The position numbers and the translations under genes were made by a program. A stretch of 64,000 nucleotides of DNA from positions 1-64,000 of the forward strand of contig RCSZ01000021.1 in NCBI GenBank assembly GCA_014898425.1, written 5' to 3'. Source of the stretch: Botryotinia globosa. Lineage: Eukaryota; Ascomycota; Leotiomycetes; Helotiales; Sclerotiniaceae. Shown piece by piece: positions 11,747 through 25,344 of the stretch. The notes under the pieces were generated by a model, which did no database searches, had not been told where the DNA came from, and worked only from the letters and a program-made list of their open reading frames with translations. The number at the start of each line of letters is the position of its first letter. The first letter of the stretch is position 1.

Positions 11747-12559
11747 TTAGCCACTTCCATTAGGCAATGCCCTCATATTTGCCTCCAAGTATACAACACC
11801 AGCTTTGACGCCGTCAACAATATATACTCGTTTGGCATCGTCTGATCCTAATTCTTCCACGAGTGCTTCTCGAACCATGTCGTCCATACCTGCCATTCCT
11901 GCACACCCTAGGCAAACAATGGAACAGTCTCTTTTTCCAACTAATCTTTTCACCGCTTCCTTCATTTTGGTGCCGACAATCTCACTATCGACACTATGAA
12001 GCTCGCCAGCAGTGAGACCTGTAGTCTCTACTCCTTTGAATCTTTCACAATGTTCTCCCTTTTGAGTCCCCAAGAAATCTCCCACACCTGTCCCCAACAC
12101 TTCTTCCCAGTATTTTCCAGTACTCACAATTCCAAATCCTTCCTTGTCACCTTCATTGTCCCCCAATCTCTTTCCGTTGCCTTGCGTCAATAACCCCAAC
12201 GACATCATGACACTGGCCTCAAAAATCCCTGTCACGTGTACGTTTGGTCCCACTCTCTGTTTGAGTTCCGTAACCAATGGATGAACACTGTAACAGGCTA
12301 CGAGAAATGCATCATATTGATCAAGAGTCGATGTAAGATCCGAGAGAACAACTTGGGTAGAGAGGATTGCATCCTCCTCGTTGTTGATGGACGGAGGACT
12401 TGGCAGTTGAGCTGTGTAAAATGAAATTTGAACCTGAGAGGAATCACTTATTGTAGAAAGTAGAGTTTGCAAGCCCTCGGTCATAGACTTTGAAGAGTTT
12501 GGATTTATGATGAGAAGCTTTCTGTCTGTAAATTTCTTGGGTTTGATATCGGTCGTCAT
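11747..12559 (-). CDS. DCG1: Asp/Glu/hydantoin racemase family protein (DCG1-like)
   Basis: Single exon, 270 residues. It opens with the family motif LLIINPNSSKSMTEG. It keeps the two cysteines expected of a cofactor-independent racemase: one in VACYSVHPL (residues about 85-93) and one in IVCLGCAGMAGM (about 214-225). In budding yeast DCG1 is nitrogen-catabolite regulated and sits in the allantoin cluster, and bacterial relatives racemise hydantoins or allantoin. The substrate here is unknown. It is transcribed divergently from ARP2 with about 386 bp between the start codons. Confidence 0.88.
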   Translation of the reverse strand: MTTDIKPKKFTDRKLLIINPNSSKSMTEGLQTLLSTISDSSQVQISFYTAQLPSPPSINNEEDAILSTQVVLSDLTSTLDQYDAFLVACYSVHPLVTELKQRVGPNVHVTGIFEASVMMSLGLLTQGNGKRLGDNEGDKEGFGIVSTGKYWEEVLGTGVGDFLGTQKGEHCERFKGVETTGLTAGELHSVDSEIVGTKMKEAVKRLVGKRDCSIVCLGCAGMAGMDDMVREALVEELGSDDAKRVYIVDGVKAGVVYLEANMRALPNGSG

Positions 12560-12945
12560 ATTTGTGACAAGAGTGGGTTGTCCCTCGAGTTATTTGTACG
12601 AATAATTATGGTGCAGCGTGCAGGTAGGAATTGGGTGAGATGACTACTATCTCATGTGCCTTTACGATGAGCTCAAGAGTAGATGATGTATGAAATAGAA
12701 TCCGAGCAGGAAATTAAAAGATGGTTCACTTATTATTACACTGTTTTATTCACATCTCGAAAGTGGACGTTCTCCAATCATCAGCTTCGTGAAGTGAAGC
12801 GGGTTCGGCGGGGAAGCTTGAGCCTCGTTACGGCCATAAATTCCGACCTCAACCGCAGCGTCGTCAGAATCACCAACCAGCTACACCACAACTCTAACCA
12901 TTTCATACATAGATTCTACAATTTGATCTGCCACAGTCTGGAATT
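12560..12945. promoter_or_regulatory. Shared divergent promoter, DCG1-like / ARP2
   Basis: 386 bp separate the two start codons, so both promoters must lie here or overlap the leaders. No specific transcription-factor site is claimed. Confidence 0.5.
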
Positions 12946-14320
12946 ATGGCAGAACCACCAATAGGTATACCGAAGTCGTTTTCCTCTTTTGATTATCCAT
13001 ACTGACAACAATCGCATAGTCCTCGATGGAGGAACTGGTTTCCTGAAAGTCGGATATGCAGCTCAGGTATGTGGCATTTTCGACTTTTAACGATAGAAGC
13101 TATCCAAATACCTCAGAATTAACTTTTTGTAAATCTAGAATTTCCCAGAGTTTCAATATCCTTCTATTGTCGGTCGACCAATTCTGCGATCCGAAGAAAA
13201 GGGTGATGATGGCATGGTCATTAAGGACATCATGTGTGGTGATGAAGCTGCCGCAGCGAGGACAATGCTTCAAGTCTCATACCCTATGGAAAATGGTATT
13301 GTCAAGAAATGGGATGATATGCAGCACCTTTGGGATTATACGTTTTACGAGAAAATGAAGGTCGATCCTACTGGCCGGAAGATTCTCTTGACAGAACCAC
13401 CAATGAACCCCTTAAAGAACAGAGAGCAAATGTGCGAAGTCATGTTTGAGAGGTATCAATTTGGAGGAGTTTACGTGGCTATTCAAGCTGTTTTGGCTCT
13501 ATATGCACAAGGTACTTTCATTCTCTCAATTGCGCGACGAGCGGTGTGCAGTCTGCAGGACATCCATTATGTGTACTGATTGTCAATAGGTCTCAGTTCT
13601 GGAGTTGTGGTTGATTCTGGAGACGGAGTTACGCACATTGTACCAGTTTACGAATCGGTTGTTCTCAACCATCTTACTCGCCGTCTTGATGTCGCCGGTC
13701 GAGATGTTACACGAAACCTAATTGCTCTCTTATTACGTCGCGGATATGCTTTGAACAGAACAGCGGATTTCGAAACTGTTCGACAAATTAAGGAGAAGCT
13801 TTGCTATGTTTCCTACGATCTTGAGTTGGATCAACGCTTGAGTGAAGATACAACTGTATTGGTTGAAAGTTACACTCTACCTGATGGGCGTGTGATCCGG
13901 GTTGGAAGTGAACGTTTCGAAGCTCCTGAGTGCCTCTTCCAACCTCATCTTGTCGATGTTGAACAACCCGGTATTGCCGAGTTCCTTTTCAACACCATTC
14001 AAGCTGCAGATGTCGATGTGCGATCCTCTCTCTTCAAAGCTATCGTTCTATCTGGTGGTTCATCTATGTATCCCGGTCTGCCATCACGACTCGAGAAAGA
14101 ATTAAAACAATTATGGTTAACAAGAGTTCTCGGTGGAGATCCTGAACGCCTAAATAAGTTCAAGGTCCGAATTGAAGATCCTCCTAGGAGGAGGCATATG
14201 GTTTTCTTGGGAGGTGCAGTGTTGGCAAATATTATGGCCGATAAAGAGAACATGTGGATTACAAAGCAAGAATGGGAGGAGCAAGGCACAAGAGTATTGG
14301 AAAAGTTGGGACCTAGATAG
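12946..14320 (+). CDS. ARP2: Actin-related protein 2 (Arp2/3 complex)
   Basis: Exons are 12946-12964, 13020-13066, 13139-13511 and 13590-14320, with phases all consistent, giving 389 residues, the normal ARP2 length. Arp2 and Arp3 mimic an actin dimer to nucleate branched filaments at endocytic patches and hyphal tips. The first exon encodes only MAEPPI plus one base. Nucleotide-binding loops are visible: [14 protein letters not shown] (phosphate 1), [17 protein letters not shown] (phosphate 2) and [19 protein letters not shown] (adenosine region). The ARP2-specific inserts near [18 protein letters not shown] support Arp2 rather than actin. The adjacent genes are functionally unrelated. Confidence 0.97.
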
Positions 14321-16381
14321 GAGTAGATGAGAGGAGTTTTATGGTGGATTGAGTCATTGATCAATATGAATGCATTGCGTGGGCTAGCCTTTCTTCTATC
14401 GCACGGAATCAAAATTGCTTTTTGTGTCTGGATATATTAGTGAAACAGACAACTTCCCATTTTGATGTGACTCAATTGTCTGTCAAAATAAGAGCATCAT
14501 TTCATCATCTCTGTGAAGGCTGGTTGAATCCGACATGGAGCAGCGGTTCGATAAATTTTAGACAGAAATTCACTAATCGGCAAGTGCTTTCTTCACGACC
14601 TGTTGTCCAACAATACCTAGGTATATTTTATCAGTTGAGACTATGAAGGAGCTCTGGTAACGTAGTTGTACAGATTTATGGGAATCTCTCCGAGAACTCT
14701 GTTTCTCTCTACTTTCGTGCGCAACATTTCCTTCTGTACTCTTTGATTCTACGTTGAGTACCTACCTAATCCTTCAAGTCATTTTGTTCATTCTGGAACT
14801 TCATTGACTCGAACTTTGTATATCCCATAATCTTTTCATAGTCCAGACTACTCGAACGTCGGACCGTTTGCAAGAACCTGAGAGATTTTTAATTGCAGCC
14901 CAAAAAGTTTGAGATCCGCGAAGACCTATTCTGTTGATCAATCAAAGCAAGGTTTCAGGTGATACATTTTGGGAAGAACTACGCATGAGATTTCTATTCG
15001 TGTCCAACCTCCAGATATAGCTCTCTAACTTGAATATACAAATTGACTTTTACACTCTATGATGTTTGCAATCATTCATGAGGACATTCTTTTCTGTTCT
15101 GTCTTCCCCTCCTTGAACCCTAGTCTTGCTTGAACACTAAATGATCTTACAACTTTCCGTTTCATTCAACCACCAAGCATTCATCAGACTGCCGGAAGTG
15201 AGATATCCCAATCGGCATGCTACCCCGACGCAGAATATCATTACGGGTCTCAGCTAAGTGGTCCTAATATTTTCATTGCCTACGACATTGGGAGGGATGG
15301 TTGCTGGTGAACCTATATTGCTGATTAATTCGATACACTGTGGGGTTTTTCCGCCCTTCTACAGATGTGCACTGAAAGAAACTTACTGTAAATCACTCAT
15401 GGGACCAGATTCCATGCTCTTGGGACTGGCTTCGTGCAGCCTGAGTAATATATAGGTGGTACGTTGGACCTTCTCCGCTGGTTTCGATGACCGAAATCTA
15501 CACATTTCCGGGCGCCGAAGGCGATGTTGAATCTCGGGATTTGTGTGGCTCCCACGTGGGAGAAATACACGAGGGTTCAAGGCAGAGGTAGTTGATCTCA
15601 CGAGCACTTTCCATGCTAAGTTTGTGAAGATGGCGGCTTCGGCGGGATATTGGCGGGCAGGTGACTCTTAATCACTGTCTCGTGGTGCAGCAACCAGAGA
15701 GCTCGATGGCTCACGATGAGCCGCGGCGAGTATTTCACTTCAAACATGATACATATACATTTCGCTTCTTTATTGGCGCTTTTCGGAGCGGGCCTACGGC
15801 ACAGTTGGAGAGACATTTTCAATAGAGCTTATCTATGGCGGAGTTTCCACAAGTTAAGGCGAACGGGTTTAATATAATATTTAGCTTGAGTAGATAGAGC
15901 ACCGTCGAAGACTGCCACCCGTGATGGTTGAAAGTACCATTTGAAACTTGGGGTATATATGGATTCCCCAATTTGGACATTTAAGCCATAGAAATGAAGT
16001 CTATGATATCACATTGAAGTTGGGTTGGCTTGATTCTACATATACTCCAGGGCTTTTTGACAATTGTTTGCCTTAGGAATTTGGTTCAAGGTGAAGTAAC
16101 AACGAAGATTAGTAAAACATTGAAAAGAGGTGTGAGGTTGGTGATTTTGAAATGAAAAAGCAGGTCAGTTGGTGTTGTCTCCAAAAAATTCGTGACGGAG
16201 AACTGAACTGTCTAGCACGCAATGACAAATTATGAGTGATTACAAGTCTGATACCAACTATACAATACAGCTTCCGCTTTAAAATAAATTGTGAATACGT
16301 GTTAGAAAGTATCAACACCTAACGCCGAGCTAATCCTAATATCATCATGTACATCCCGCACTAAGAGTTTGTCATTCTTAT
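14321..16381. other. 2-kb gene-poor stretch between convergent genes
   Basis: No convincing coding sequence on either strand. Frames at 14422, 15258, 15383 and 15616 are under 75 codons and lack family features or paired splice sites. It contains the 3' ends of ARP2 and of the sugar transporter. Confidence 0.5.
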
Positions 16382-18000
16382 TCAATCGACTCTTCTCTGC
16401 CTTCCCCAGACTTCATCGGCATCTTTCTTGCCTCTGGTTTCAGGAACTTTCCAACTAACAAATATTCCGCACAACACTGCCAACGCTGCAAATATAAAAT
16501 ACGCCCAACCCACACCCCCTAAAGCTTTGTTCAAGCTCGAGTTGATTATGGGAAAAAATTGGGCCACAAGAAAAGTAGCAAGATAATTGGCTGCCAAGCC
16601 TACACTTTGCGTCGCACCCACAGCCTCTGGACCAACGAACTCTGATGCCATCATGAATGGAACAGGACCAAGACCTGTGGCGAAAAATGTGACGAATAGG
16701 ATGACCGAAATCGCAGAGAGAATTTTGATTTCCCAGCGAAGGGATAATGCTAATGAAAGAGACATGGTGCCCATACCAGTTATGGAAAGGAGGAGGCATG
16801 CTTTTCGACCAATTTTATCGGCTAATGGAGCACATGCGACAGTTGCCACGAGATTAACTACCGAAATAAGAATTGTAATGATGGATGAAGAGACAGGGAG
16901 AAGACCAGACAAAAGTGATACGGAATACATGATAATACTGTTGATGCCGCAAAGTTGTTGAGCAAACATAATACCAATGACGGCAATGACTGCAGGTTGA
17001 TAGAAGGGATCTTTAATGACTTGAAAGAATCCAACATTGGAAATGGATTTCTGTGAGGATGACTTGCTGGCAACAGAGTCCCTTCTAGTCAACTCTGGGT
17101 CAAGTAATAGACGCTCTTCTTCCTCTTCGGATGGCTTAATGTCCCAGTGTCGAATCTCTTCCTCGATGGAATAGCCATGTCCTCTGATTCGCTGGAGGGT
17201 TCTCGTGGCTGTTTGTGTGTCTTTATGTGCGGCAAGCCATGTTGGGCTTTCCGGGATGAATAACAGTCCAACTCCTTGTAACATTCCAAGTCCAGCTCCA
17301 ACTGCCAGTATAATTCTCCACTTCGACCCTTTACTCAGATAATAACCCAGAACCTGAGTGAGTAGAATTCCTACATTCGTGGTAATTTGCGTCATGGATC
17401 CAAACAATCCCCTTTCTTTAGGCGGTGCAACTTCTGAGATGTAGATTGGGACGACGACAGTCGATGCTCCAGCACCAATGCCTGAGAAGAACCGGCCGAT
17501 AGACATCATTGAAACCGTGCCGGCGAAGATTTCCAAAACTGATCCCAGTATAAAACAAACACTCGTAATTCTCATGGCGAACAATCTTCCATAACTTGTC
17601 GATACGGCGCCACAACCAAGTGCTCCTGATAATCCACCTAAAACGAAGAGTGACGAAAGGGCGGCAAATTCAGCTTCGGTCATAGGGATACACTGTGGAA
17701 GTCCGGTACGAACAGTTGATTCGACGCGACTTTGTTTCTTGCATGTAATAACATCTTGGGGAGCATTTAATTCAGACTTGAAGAAGTTAAGTTAGCTTTT
17801 GTTCGTAGAAGTGATAGATAGTATATGACGGTATGTATGAATATGTGCTATGTGCTAGTTTCTGTCATCAACATGAAGGTAGCAATGTTACATACCAAAT
17901 GAAAGCCGAATTGTAGAGGGCCAAGGGTCGAGATAAATATGAGGAAAAGTAGGTAGGGAGTGATATCCTGAATACATTGTCTCATGCCTCCTGAGGCCAT
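16382..18000 (-). CDS. MFS sugar transporter (YBR241C/VPS73-like)
   Basis: Exons are 18000-17896 and 17776-16382 (119-bp intron, GTATGT donor, CTAAC branch), giving 499 residues and about 12 membrane segments. Sugar-porter signatures are present: GRFFSGIGAGASTVVVPIYI with EVAPPKERG after TM4, PESPTWL before the central loop, QQLCGINSIIMYS in TM7, DKIGRK between TM8 and TM9, and the terminal PETRG. The central loop (residues about 220-270) is acidic and serine-rich. The short N-terminus and overall pattern resemble the yeast YBR241C/VPS73 group, which is vacuole-associated, rather than plasma-membrane hexose carriers. The substrate is not predictable. The start ATG at 18000 leads directly into TM1 (PYLLFLIFISTLGPLQFGF). 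Confidence 0.9.
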
Positions 18001-19818
18001 ATCGAACTCCGTCCAAAATGTATAAGAAGTTAATGAGAATAATTCATGCGTTGCAAATGAATGGTGAGGCTTGTGAGGTTTGTTAAAAGTATATACAATA
18101 TGAATATGACCTGACAAATGTAACCCTTATCAGATCGGGAATGCTATTGATAGTTTGCGTTGGCCCGATGGATGGTTTGTGAAACAGGAGCATTGTGTTA
18201 CATTGTGGTTTGCTGTCAAGTGTCGGTAGAGAAGCAGTAATACCCGTGGACCTGAACATTGAAACGTCATGAGGACCTCGGGAGTTATGAAGGTTATTTG
18301 TGTAATTATGCAGGTAGCTGTGTTGAACGCAGCTACATATCTAGGTATGTACATAGGTAGGTTCGCTAAGTAGACATTATCGATAAGGATTGATGTTTTG
18401 GTGTGAAAGCTACCTAGTCACGTGATATTAGCATCTATCGAAAACCTTCTAGGTACACAGTTCATTAGTTGATATACAGTTTGGTGGTTGTAGGTATTCT
18501 TCCTCCTCTTCCTCCTCTCTCTCCTCTCTCTCCTCTCTCAAGTGAGAGAGATACTTATTACTGTCTATTCTACCAATTCTGTTTGATTCTTTGAATTCAA
18601 TACTGGTAAGATTTCTGTACTAGTACATCATCAATCAATACCTACCTCCTACCACATCAGTCTACGGCCCTTCCAAAAACCCTACACCCTACACCGTCCC
18701 ACCTCCCCCCCCATTTCTGCATCCTTATTATCCCAACTTGTTGGTACATGCTACTGCACCCCGCTGAGAAGGATACAGGATACAAGTTACTCTACAAAGT
18801 TAAGGATCTGCGAAACAAGGACAACCCAATTTCTTCGGTTGGATATACGGACATTCCGGATACTTGTCTGCATCTTACAAGTGACAATCCACCTACCGCA
18901 CCGCCTCCGAAACGCCAAATCTGTCAAATCGCCCTTCAGCTCCCAAGTTAGTACAGTATAGATCTATCTGACTTGACTTTACCCGTTGATTCAAAAGCCT
19001 TCTCCTCTCTAGGTCATCTCATCTGACCGCTATCTCCGAATCTCGCCCTACAGATCCCCTCCCATCTTTGAATATTACTTGGAAGTTGGGGGTTACACAT
19101 CAACCGTCCAAAGACGCAGGTGCACAACCATCTCGTGTGACGCTATTATCGCTGCGTCGAATCACGGCAGATATTGTCAATCATCATTCACTCATCATTC
19201 AACTCTCAGCCCCAGGGTTTCCCACATCACAAACACATCCCATCGCATTAGCTACATTCCAATTACATATCTTTCTCGTTTAGGTCATCTGAATTTGTCT
19301 CGTCTTATCATTCGAGATTTGTGAATTTGATCGGCCGACATATGTCTCGTCCTTCCATGCTGTTACTAAGACTTTAACTCACAACTTTCCTTTTCTGGAA
19401 CTTTGATATCAAGCACGTCTCGTACTATACCTCATACCGACTTACATACATATTGTACGACCAGGTAGCCTTTTTCGCGGCAAATTTGATCATCTTCCCC
19501 GATACGAAGCTAATTTTGAAGGGATTCTTTGACACGCTTGATGCAACCGACTGTACTTACAACCTGCATCTTACCGACCCTGCACTACTGCAAAGCAGTA
19601 TTACGCTACCTGCTATTCACACCCACGCTCACACGCGCATTTGAAATCTTCCTGTTGCCATTCCCCTTGTTTTGCCCACATACGAGCTTGTCTAAGATTG
19701 TCTTGGTTGAGAGATTTTCAGATTTTGATGCCCACTGAATCTGCAGACTAATCAAGCAAAACCAAGCCGAAGTACGCCGCCCCCGCCGTACGCACACGCG
19801 TTATCCACAATAACAATA
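18001..19818. promoter_or_regulatory. Long divergent intergenic region, transporter / SSN3
   Basis: 1.8 kb between the start codons of the sugar transporter and SSN3. It includes a CT-rich tract at about 18500-18540 (CTCCT/CTCTC repeats), which is typical of fungal core promoters on the SSN3 side, and CTAGGTATGTACATAGGTAG-type motifs near 18341-18360. Several short plus-strand frames start in it (18748, 19068, 19453) and, if transcribed, would act as upstream ORFs of SSN3. None resembles a protein. Confidence 0.45.
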
Positions 19819-21534
19819 ATGAGCCTGACATCTAACCCACCGTCATCCGGCGGCCCATCCTCGATCTCCGCATCTAGAACTCAAATAAAAAGATCTGTTC
19901 AAGCTGTTTTTGAAGGTAATGTAGATATATGACTTTTTTCCCCCATCTCTCAAACAATATTACTTAATACATTTATCATCTTTCGTTTGGGTGGCTACTT
20001 TCCTTATCAACAGAGGCATATTCTATCAGAATCTTCATCTCTGATAGGCACCTCAATAGCTCTTTCCAATATGGTTTGAAAACTCTGATCTCTTGCTTCA
20101 TCAAATATCAAATCATTGCATCTATCGTTTGATTTTCCATCTCCAATTACTTTATATCGATTCAATATGTATCCTACAAGAAGACCTCCTCCATTTTACA
20201 CCCCTAGTAGTTCGTTGTTATCCTACTTAAATTAGACTTTACAAGACTAACTGACAAATCCCAGGTACAGCTGAAAGATCAGCCAATCCCAACTTGGGAT
20301 ACCAAAGTAAAGTTCGAGTTATTGATCGATACAAAGTCATTGGTTTCATTAGTTCTGGTACATATGGACGAGTTTACAAAGCAGTTGGGCGAGATGGACG
20401 ACCTGGGGAATTTGCCATAAAGAAATTTAAACCAGGTAAATACAAACAAATTGACTTCGGCACTGTTATATACACTAATGTATCTTAGACAAGGAAGGGG
20501 AACAAATTCAATATACGGGTATTTCACAATCAGCTGTTCGAGAGATGGCACTGTGTTCAGAATTGAGTCACATGAACGTCATCCGACTCATTGAGATTAT
20601 TCTTGAAGACAAGTGTATCTTCATGGTGTTTGAATATGCCGAACATGACCTTCTTCAGATTATCCATCATCATACTCAACCTACTCGCCATCCCATTCCT
20701 GCTCCAACAGTTAAATCCATTATGTTCCAACTTCTCAATGGCTGCCAGTACCTTCATGCGAATTGGGTACTTCATCGTGATCTCAAGCCCGCCAATATCA
20801 TGGTATCCTCGGCAGGGGAAGTGAAGATTGGCGATTTGGGACTTGCTCGACTTTTCAACAAACCATTGCATTCTCTTTTCTCTGGTGACAAAGTTGTAGT
20901 TACGATATGGTATCGAGCCCCAGAACTCCTATTAGGTTCAAAGCATTACACTCCAGCCATCGATATGTGGGCTATTGGGTGCATTTTTGCGGAACTCCTT
21001 TCCCTCAGACCAATATTTAAAGGCGAAGAAGCGAAAATGGATAGTAAGAAAACGGTACCATTTCAGAGGAATCAGATGCAAAAGATTGTCGATATAATGG
21101 GACTACCAACCAAGGAAAAATGGCCACATTTGGTACACATGCCGGAATACTCACAACTTTCCACTCTCTCAGCCAGTGGACATGCAAAAGCTGGATACTC
21201 GAGTTTGGAGAAGTGGTATTATCAAACCATAAATTCATCCCCCACCTCGGTTCCAGTATCGAATTCGAGTCTAGGTGGTGAGGGGTACAAACTATTGAGC
21301 AGCTTACTTGAATATGACCCTGAAAAACGATTAACAGCGCAAGCAGCATTAACACATCCGTTTTTCAGTACAGGGGATAAAGTTAGTGCCAACGCCTTTG
21401 AGGGGGTCAAAACAGAATATCCGCACAGGAGGGTTAGTCAGGATGACAATGATATTCGAACAGGAAGTTTACCTGGCACAAAGAGGAGTGGGTTACCGGA
21501 CGATTCAAGACCAGCGAAAAGATTAAAGGAATAA
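19819..21534 (+). CDS. SSN3: Mediator cyclin-dependent kinase SSN3 (CDK8)
   Basis: Exons are 19819-19915, 20265-20435 and 20489-21534, giving 437 residues. This is the kinase of the Mediator CDK8 module, which pairs with cyclin C (SSN8) and phosphorylates RNA polymerase II CTD and transcription factors. Visible features: glycine loop [14 protein letters not shown] lysine in FAIKKF, a PSTAIRE-equivalent helix [14 protein letters not shown] specific to CDK8, catalytic loop [12 protein letters not shown] in place of DFG, and a T-loop [18 protein letters not shown] in which an acidic residue replaces the phosphorylated threonine, as in CDK8. The C-terminus ends in a basic RPAKRLKE tract, a possible nuclear signal. 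The first intron (349 bp) is much longer than the others in the window, and the first coding exon is low-complexity S/P-rich. Confidence 0.95.
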
Positions 21535-22193
21535 ATCTCGAAACATCATCGGATCTATGCAGGGTATCAATCTTATCAATTAAATATTCTTTGGGGATCT
21601 CAGCATCGATCAAGGTACCATTGTGACAATGGTCCCTTCGGATCCTGAGATCGGCAGGGTTCGGATTTCAAAAGTGTAAAACCTGGAGGGGTAGGGAAAT
21701 CACGAAAAACAGTTGCACAGCCACAATGCGAGTTTGTTGACTTTGCTGGCAATTTTTGGAGGGATTCCCAAGCGAGCACTCCATTGGCATGAATTGATAT
21801 AATAACTCATATCAAAACTAAGTTTCGAAATTTGAGCATAATGACGGGAAACGCTTCGGGTTATTTTTTCGATGATCATCATATGATGACGATGACGAGG
21901 GGCATAATCTGGGCATCGAGTTTCAATGAATAAATGAAGCAGAAATAACTTATAAATCATACTCGTCTCATTACATTTCCATGACTTGGTAGTACTATCA
22001 TTTCGCCATTGGATCTCGGATTTCGATTGAATCAGTCCAAAAGGGCTGTCAATTGCGAGAGTTCCCCAATCGGTGGCAGTCAATCCCTTAAGACGACTGT
22101 ATTCTAGATGACCGTAACCTTTTGAAGGATTCAGGTTCAACATAGTATTCCAATCTGCATCGTCTCTTCCAATTCGCATCTCAAGCTTTCAAA
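21535..22193. other. Intergenic
   Basis: 659 bp. A 159-codon minus-strand frame (21700-22179) fills most of it, but it has no family resemblance and overlaps the promoter of the next gene, so it is not accepted. Confidence 0.45.
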
Positions 22194-22973
22194 ATGCGTC
22201 GGCCCTACACCTTCACTCGAACCTCGCCCTCTCATGCTCGCTACAATCCAATTTACGAAGAAACAGAAGCCAAGAAAGCCGAAGCAAACGAGAAGTCACG
22301 ATGGTCATTTCCATTCTTCACGTCCAATGAACCTACAGGTTACGAGACTGTAAAACCACAACCACGACAATCTAGTTCTCCGCCTCCTCGGACATCCGGC
22401 ACTTTCTTTGCAACAAATCACAATACCTATTCGCCAACAAATAGCACAGATAACATTTATGATGCAGCAGAGAAATCCACAAAACCTGCGGGCAACCGAG
22501 GAAAGCGCTTCTCCTTTCCTTCTTTTCCTTTCTTCGGAACGAACAACAACAATGGCGATGACATCGAAGTTGATGATGACTATGATTACCGGTACAATTC
22601 TTTCAATGATGGAGAAAACAGAACCGATCCATTTCTCGACCCTGGAGACTATTCAAAGAAAGAGATGAAAAAGGAAAAGCAGAAGCAGAAGCAGAAGCAG
22701 AAAACCTCTGCATCAGCTAAGGATTTTGACAACAAGAAGCCAACCAAATCCTGGCAAGAACGAGGATCGGCTAAGAGAGCAGAAGCAAAAGAGGAGAAAG
22801 AGAAGGCCAAGGAGCGAGAGAGGGCCCGTAAAAGAAACAGTGGTTTAGGGTGGGCGAAATCTTGGTCGTTTGGAGGTGAGAGATTTGGGGGAACAATTTT
22901 GGCCGATGGGAATGGAGTGAGGATGCCAATTTTTAGATGTAAGGGTCCTTGTGGGCTATCTTGTGGATTTTGA
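22194..22973 (+). CDS. Hypothetical low-complexity protein
   Basis: Single exon of 259 residues with ATG context CAAAATGCG. No family is recognised. The N-terminal half is S/T/P/N-rich with RRPYTFTRTSPSHARYNPIY and two similar segments, SRWSFPFFTSNEP and KRFSFPSFPFFGTNN. An acidic stretch follows (about residues 120-145), then a highly charged K/E/Q helix with a KQKQKQKQK run (residues about 160-225) that could form a coiled coil. The protein ends in a small cysteine motif, RCKGPCGLSCGF. It is probably disordered. It could be a real lineage-specific gene, and the absence of stops across 260 codons with strongly biased composition supports this moderately. Confidence 0.6.
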   Translation: MRRPYTFTRTSPSHARYNPIYEETEAKKAEANEKSRWSFPFFTSNEPTGYETVKPQPRQSSSPPPRTSGTFFATNHNTYSPTNSTDNIYDAAEKSTKPAGNRGKRFSFPSFPFFGTNNNNGDDIEVDDDYDYRYNSFNDGENRTDPFLDPGDYSKKEMKKEKQKQKQKQKTSASAKDFDNKKPTKSWQERGSAKRAEAKEEKEKAKERERARKRNSGLGWAKSWSFGGERFGGTILADGNGVRMPIFRCKGPCGLSCGF

Positions 22974-23940
22974 ATGGTCTCTCGTTGACTGTAAATAGAA
23001 TGGGAACAGGCCAGAATTGGGAAATGAGGTGCTGAAAGTTCGAGGGGTATGGTGGCAACGGCGGCGAATGGAGTTTAGGTGGTTGGCTTTTGTCAAATAC
23101 AGATATCGACAGCATAAAATATAGACGAACATCTCATCAGTAACAACCAGAACACTTGAAATTGTAGCCATACTGGAATTCTGACCACAAGTCCGATCCA
23201 AAGTCAATGCGCAAAATTCGAAATTTGGCATCTGTGCAATAGCTAGAATTACAAGGTTTTCAGTTTTATAGGTATGATGGTAATTTTTTCTAATTCCCTC
23301 AAGGTATCAGTTCAGCTCCGCCCTGCCTTGCCAATCCCATGTCCTAAACCCCTTCGTCACTCGCTTAATATTACAACCTTCTTGTTTTCCTTCCTTCCTA
23401 TCGTTCTAGTTTCCCCTCTTGAGTAGAAACCTCAAACATGCCGCTCCATATCGCACCACCTGATGGAGGAATGGAAATAAGAAAGAATCGATAGTGAATT
23501 AAAGGATAAAGAAAACTCTTGGTATCGCCGCCATCCCCGTAGGTAACGTACATATGAACAACTTCACAATAAAAAAAAAGACGCAAGAAGGGCGCATTGT
23601 TGCATGCGCAAGTCAGAAATTAACAAAGAGAGATATGAGGAAATCCTGAGATTAGAGGATGGTACGAGATGTAACCGAAGATAGGCTGGTGGAAATGACG
23701 AGATGACAATAATAAGGGGCCGTAATGGAGTTAACCGTCGTGAACAAGTAGATGTGACTCAGGTGAATCGATATGACATGCTACTGAGAGCCAATTGTTT
23801 TGTCTGGGTATGTATATTTCGTATAGGGACATATTCGTAGGAGGAGGATATATCGTGTAGTCTGAGGTGTAAAGGGACGGTAAAATCTGATTGTTGAGAA
23901 ATGATATTGTACTTCCTGGGTTGGACAGTCAACGGCACTG
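22974..23940. other. Intergenic, two convergent 3' ends
   Basis: Nothing convincing is coded here. Frames at 22956-23231 and 23398-23586 are short and featureless. Confidence 0.5.
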
Positions 23941-24767
<827 letters not shown>

Positions 24768-24995
24768 TTAATTGAAGTATGGGCAACTCGAATAACGGCA
24801 CAGAGTTAGAGGCGATTAAAAGACCTGTGAGGTCTTCCTAGATGAAATGCGTGTAGAATAATAATTCGAAAGGAGTGACGGTGGATCGATGGAAGAGGAT
24901 GATAAAGTTCCAATGCAAAGATAAGCAAAGCAGACCAAGCAAGGTAGACCAGACCAAATGAAATGAAAATCGACGGGTCCAATTTTTATTTTATT

Positions 24996-25090
24996 TTGGA
25001 TTGGGTTGGGTTGGATTGGATTGGATTGGATTGGATTGGATTGGATTGGATTGGATTGGATTGGATTGGATTGGATTGGATTGGATTGGG
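24996..25090. repeat. Microsatellite (TTGGA)n
   Basis: Pentanucleotide array of about 17 near-perfect units, starting with TTGGG variants, 270 bp upstream of the ARF6 start codon. Confidence 0.95.
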
Positions 25091-25344
25091 GCTTTTATTA
25101 CAAGGCGAGGCTGAAATGATGATTGATGGTTGCAGGTGGTGAAGAAGAGGAGGGAGAGGGAATTGAGTCTCAAAGGATTGTCGCTTGGTTCTTCTATGGC
25201 TGTGTATGTATGGGCTCTAGGTAATTAAAGGTGGAGGAGAGAACCTTTATTAGAGATGGACGGAACGAAGGTTAGCACAAGTCGCGTAATGATGAGAAGA
25301 AGCGGCTAACAAATAATTAATCGCGAGAGCACTTGTCATGCCAG

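Noticed and set aside
21700..22179. 159-codon minus-strand frame between SSN3 and the 22.2-kb gene
   Set aside because: No recognisable motif, and it covers the promoter of the downstream gene.
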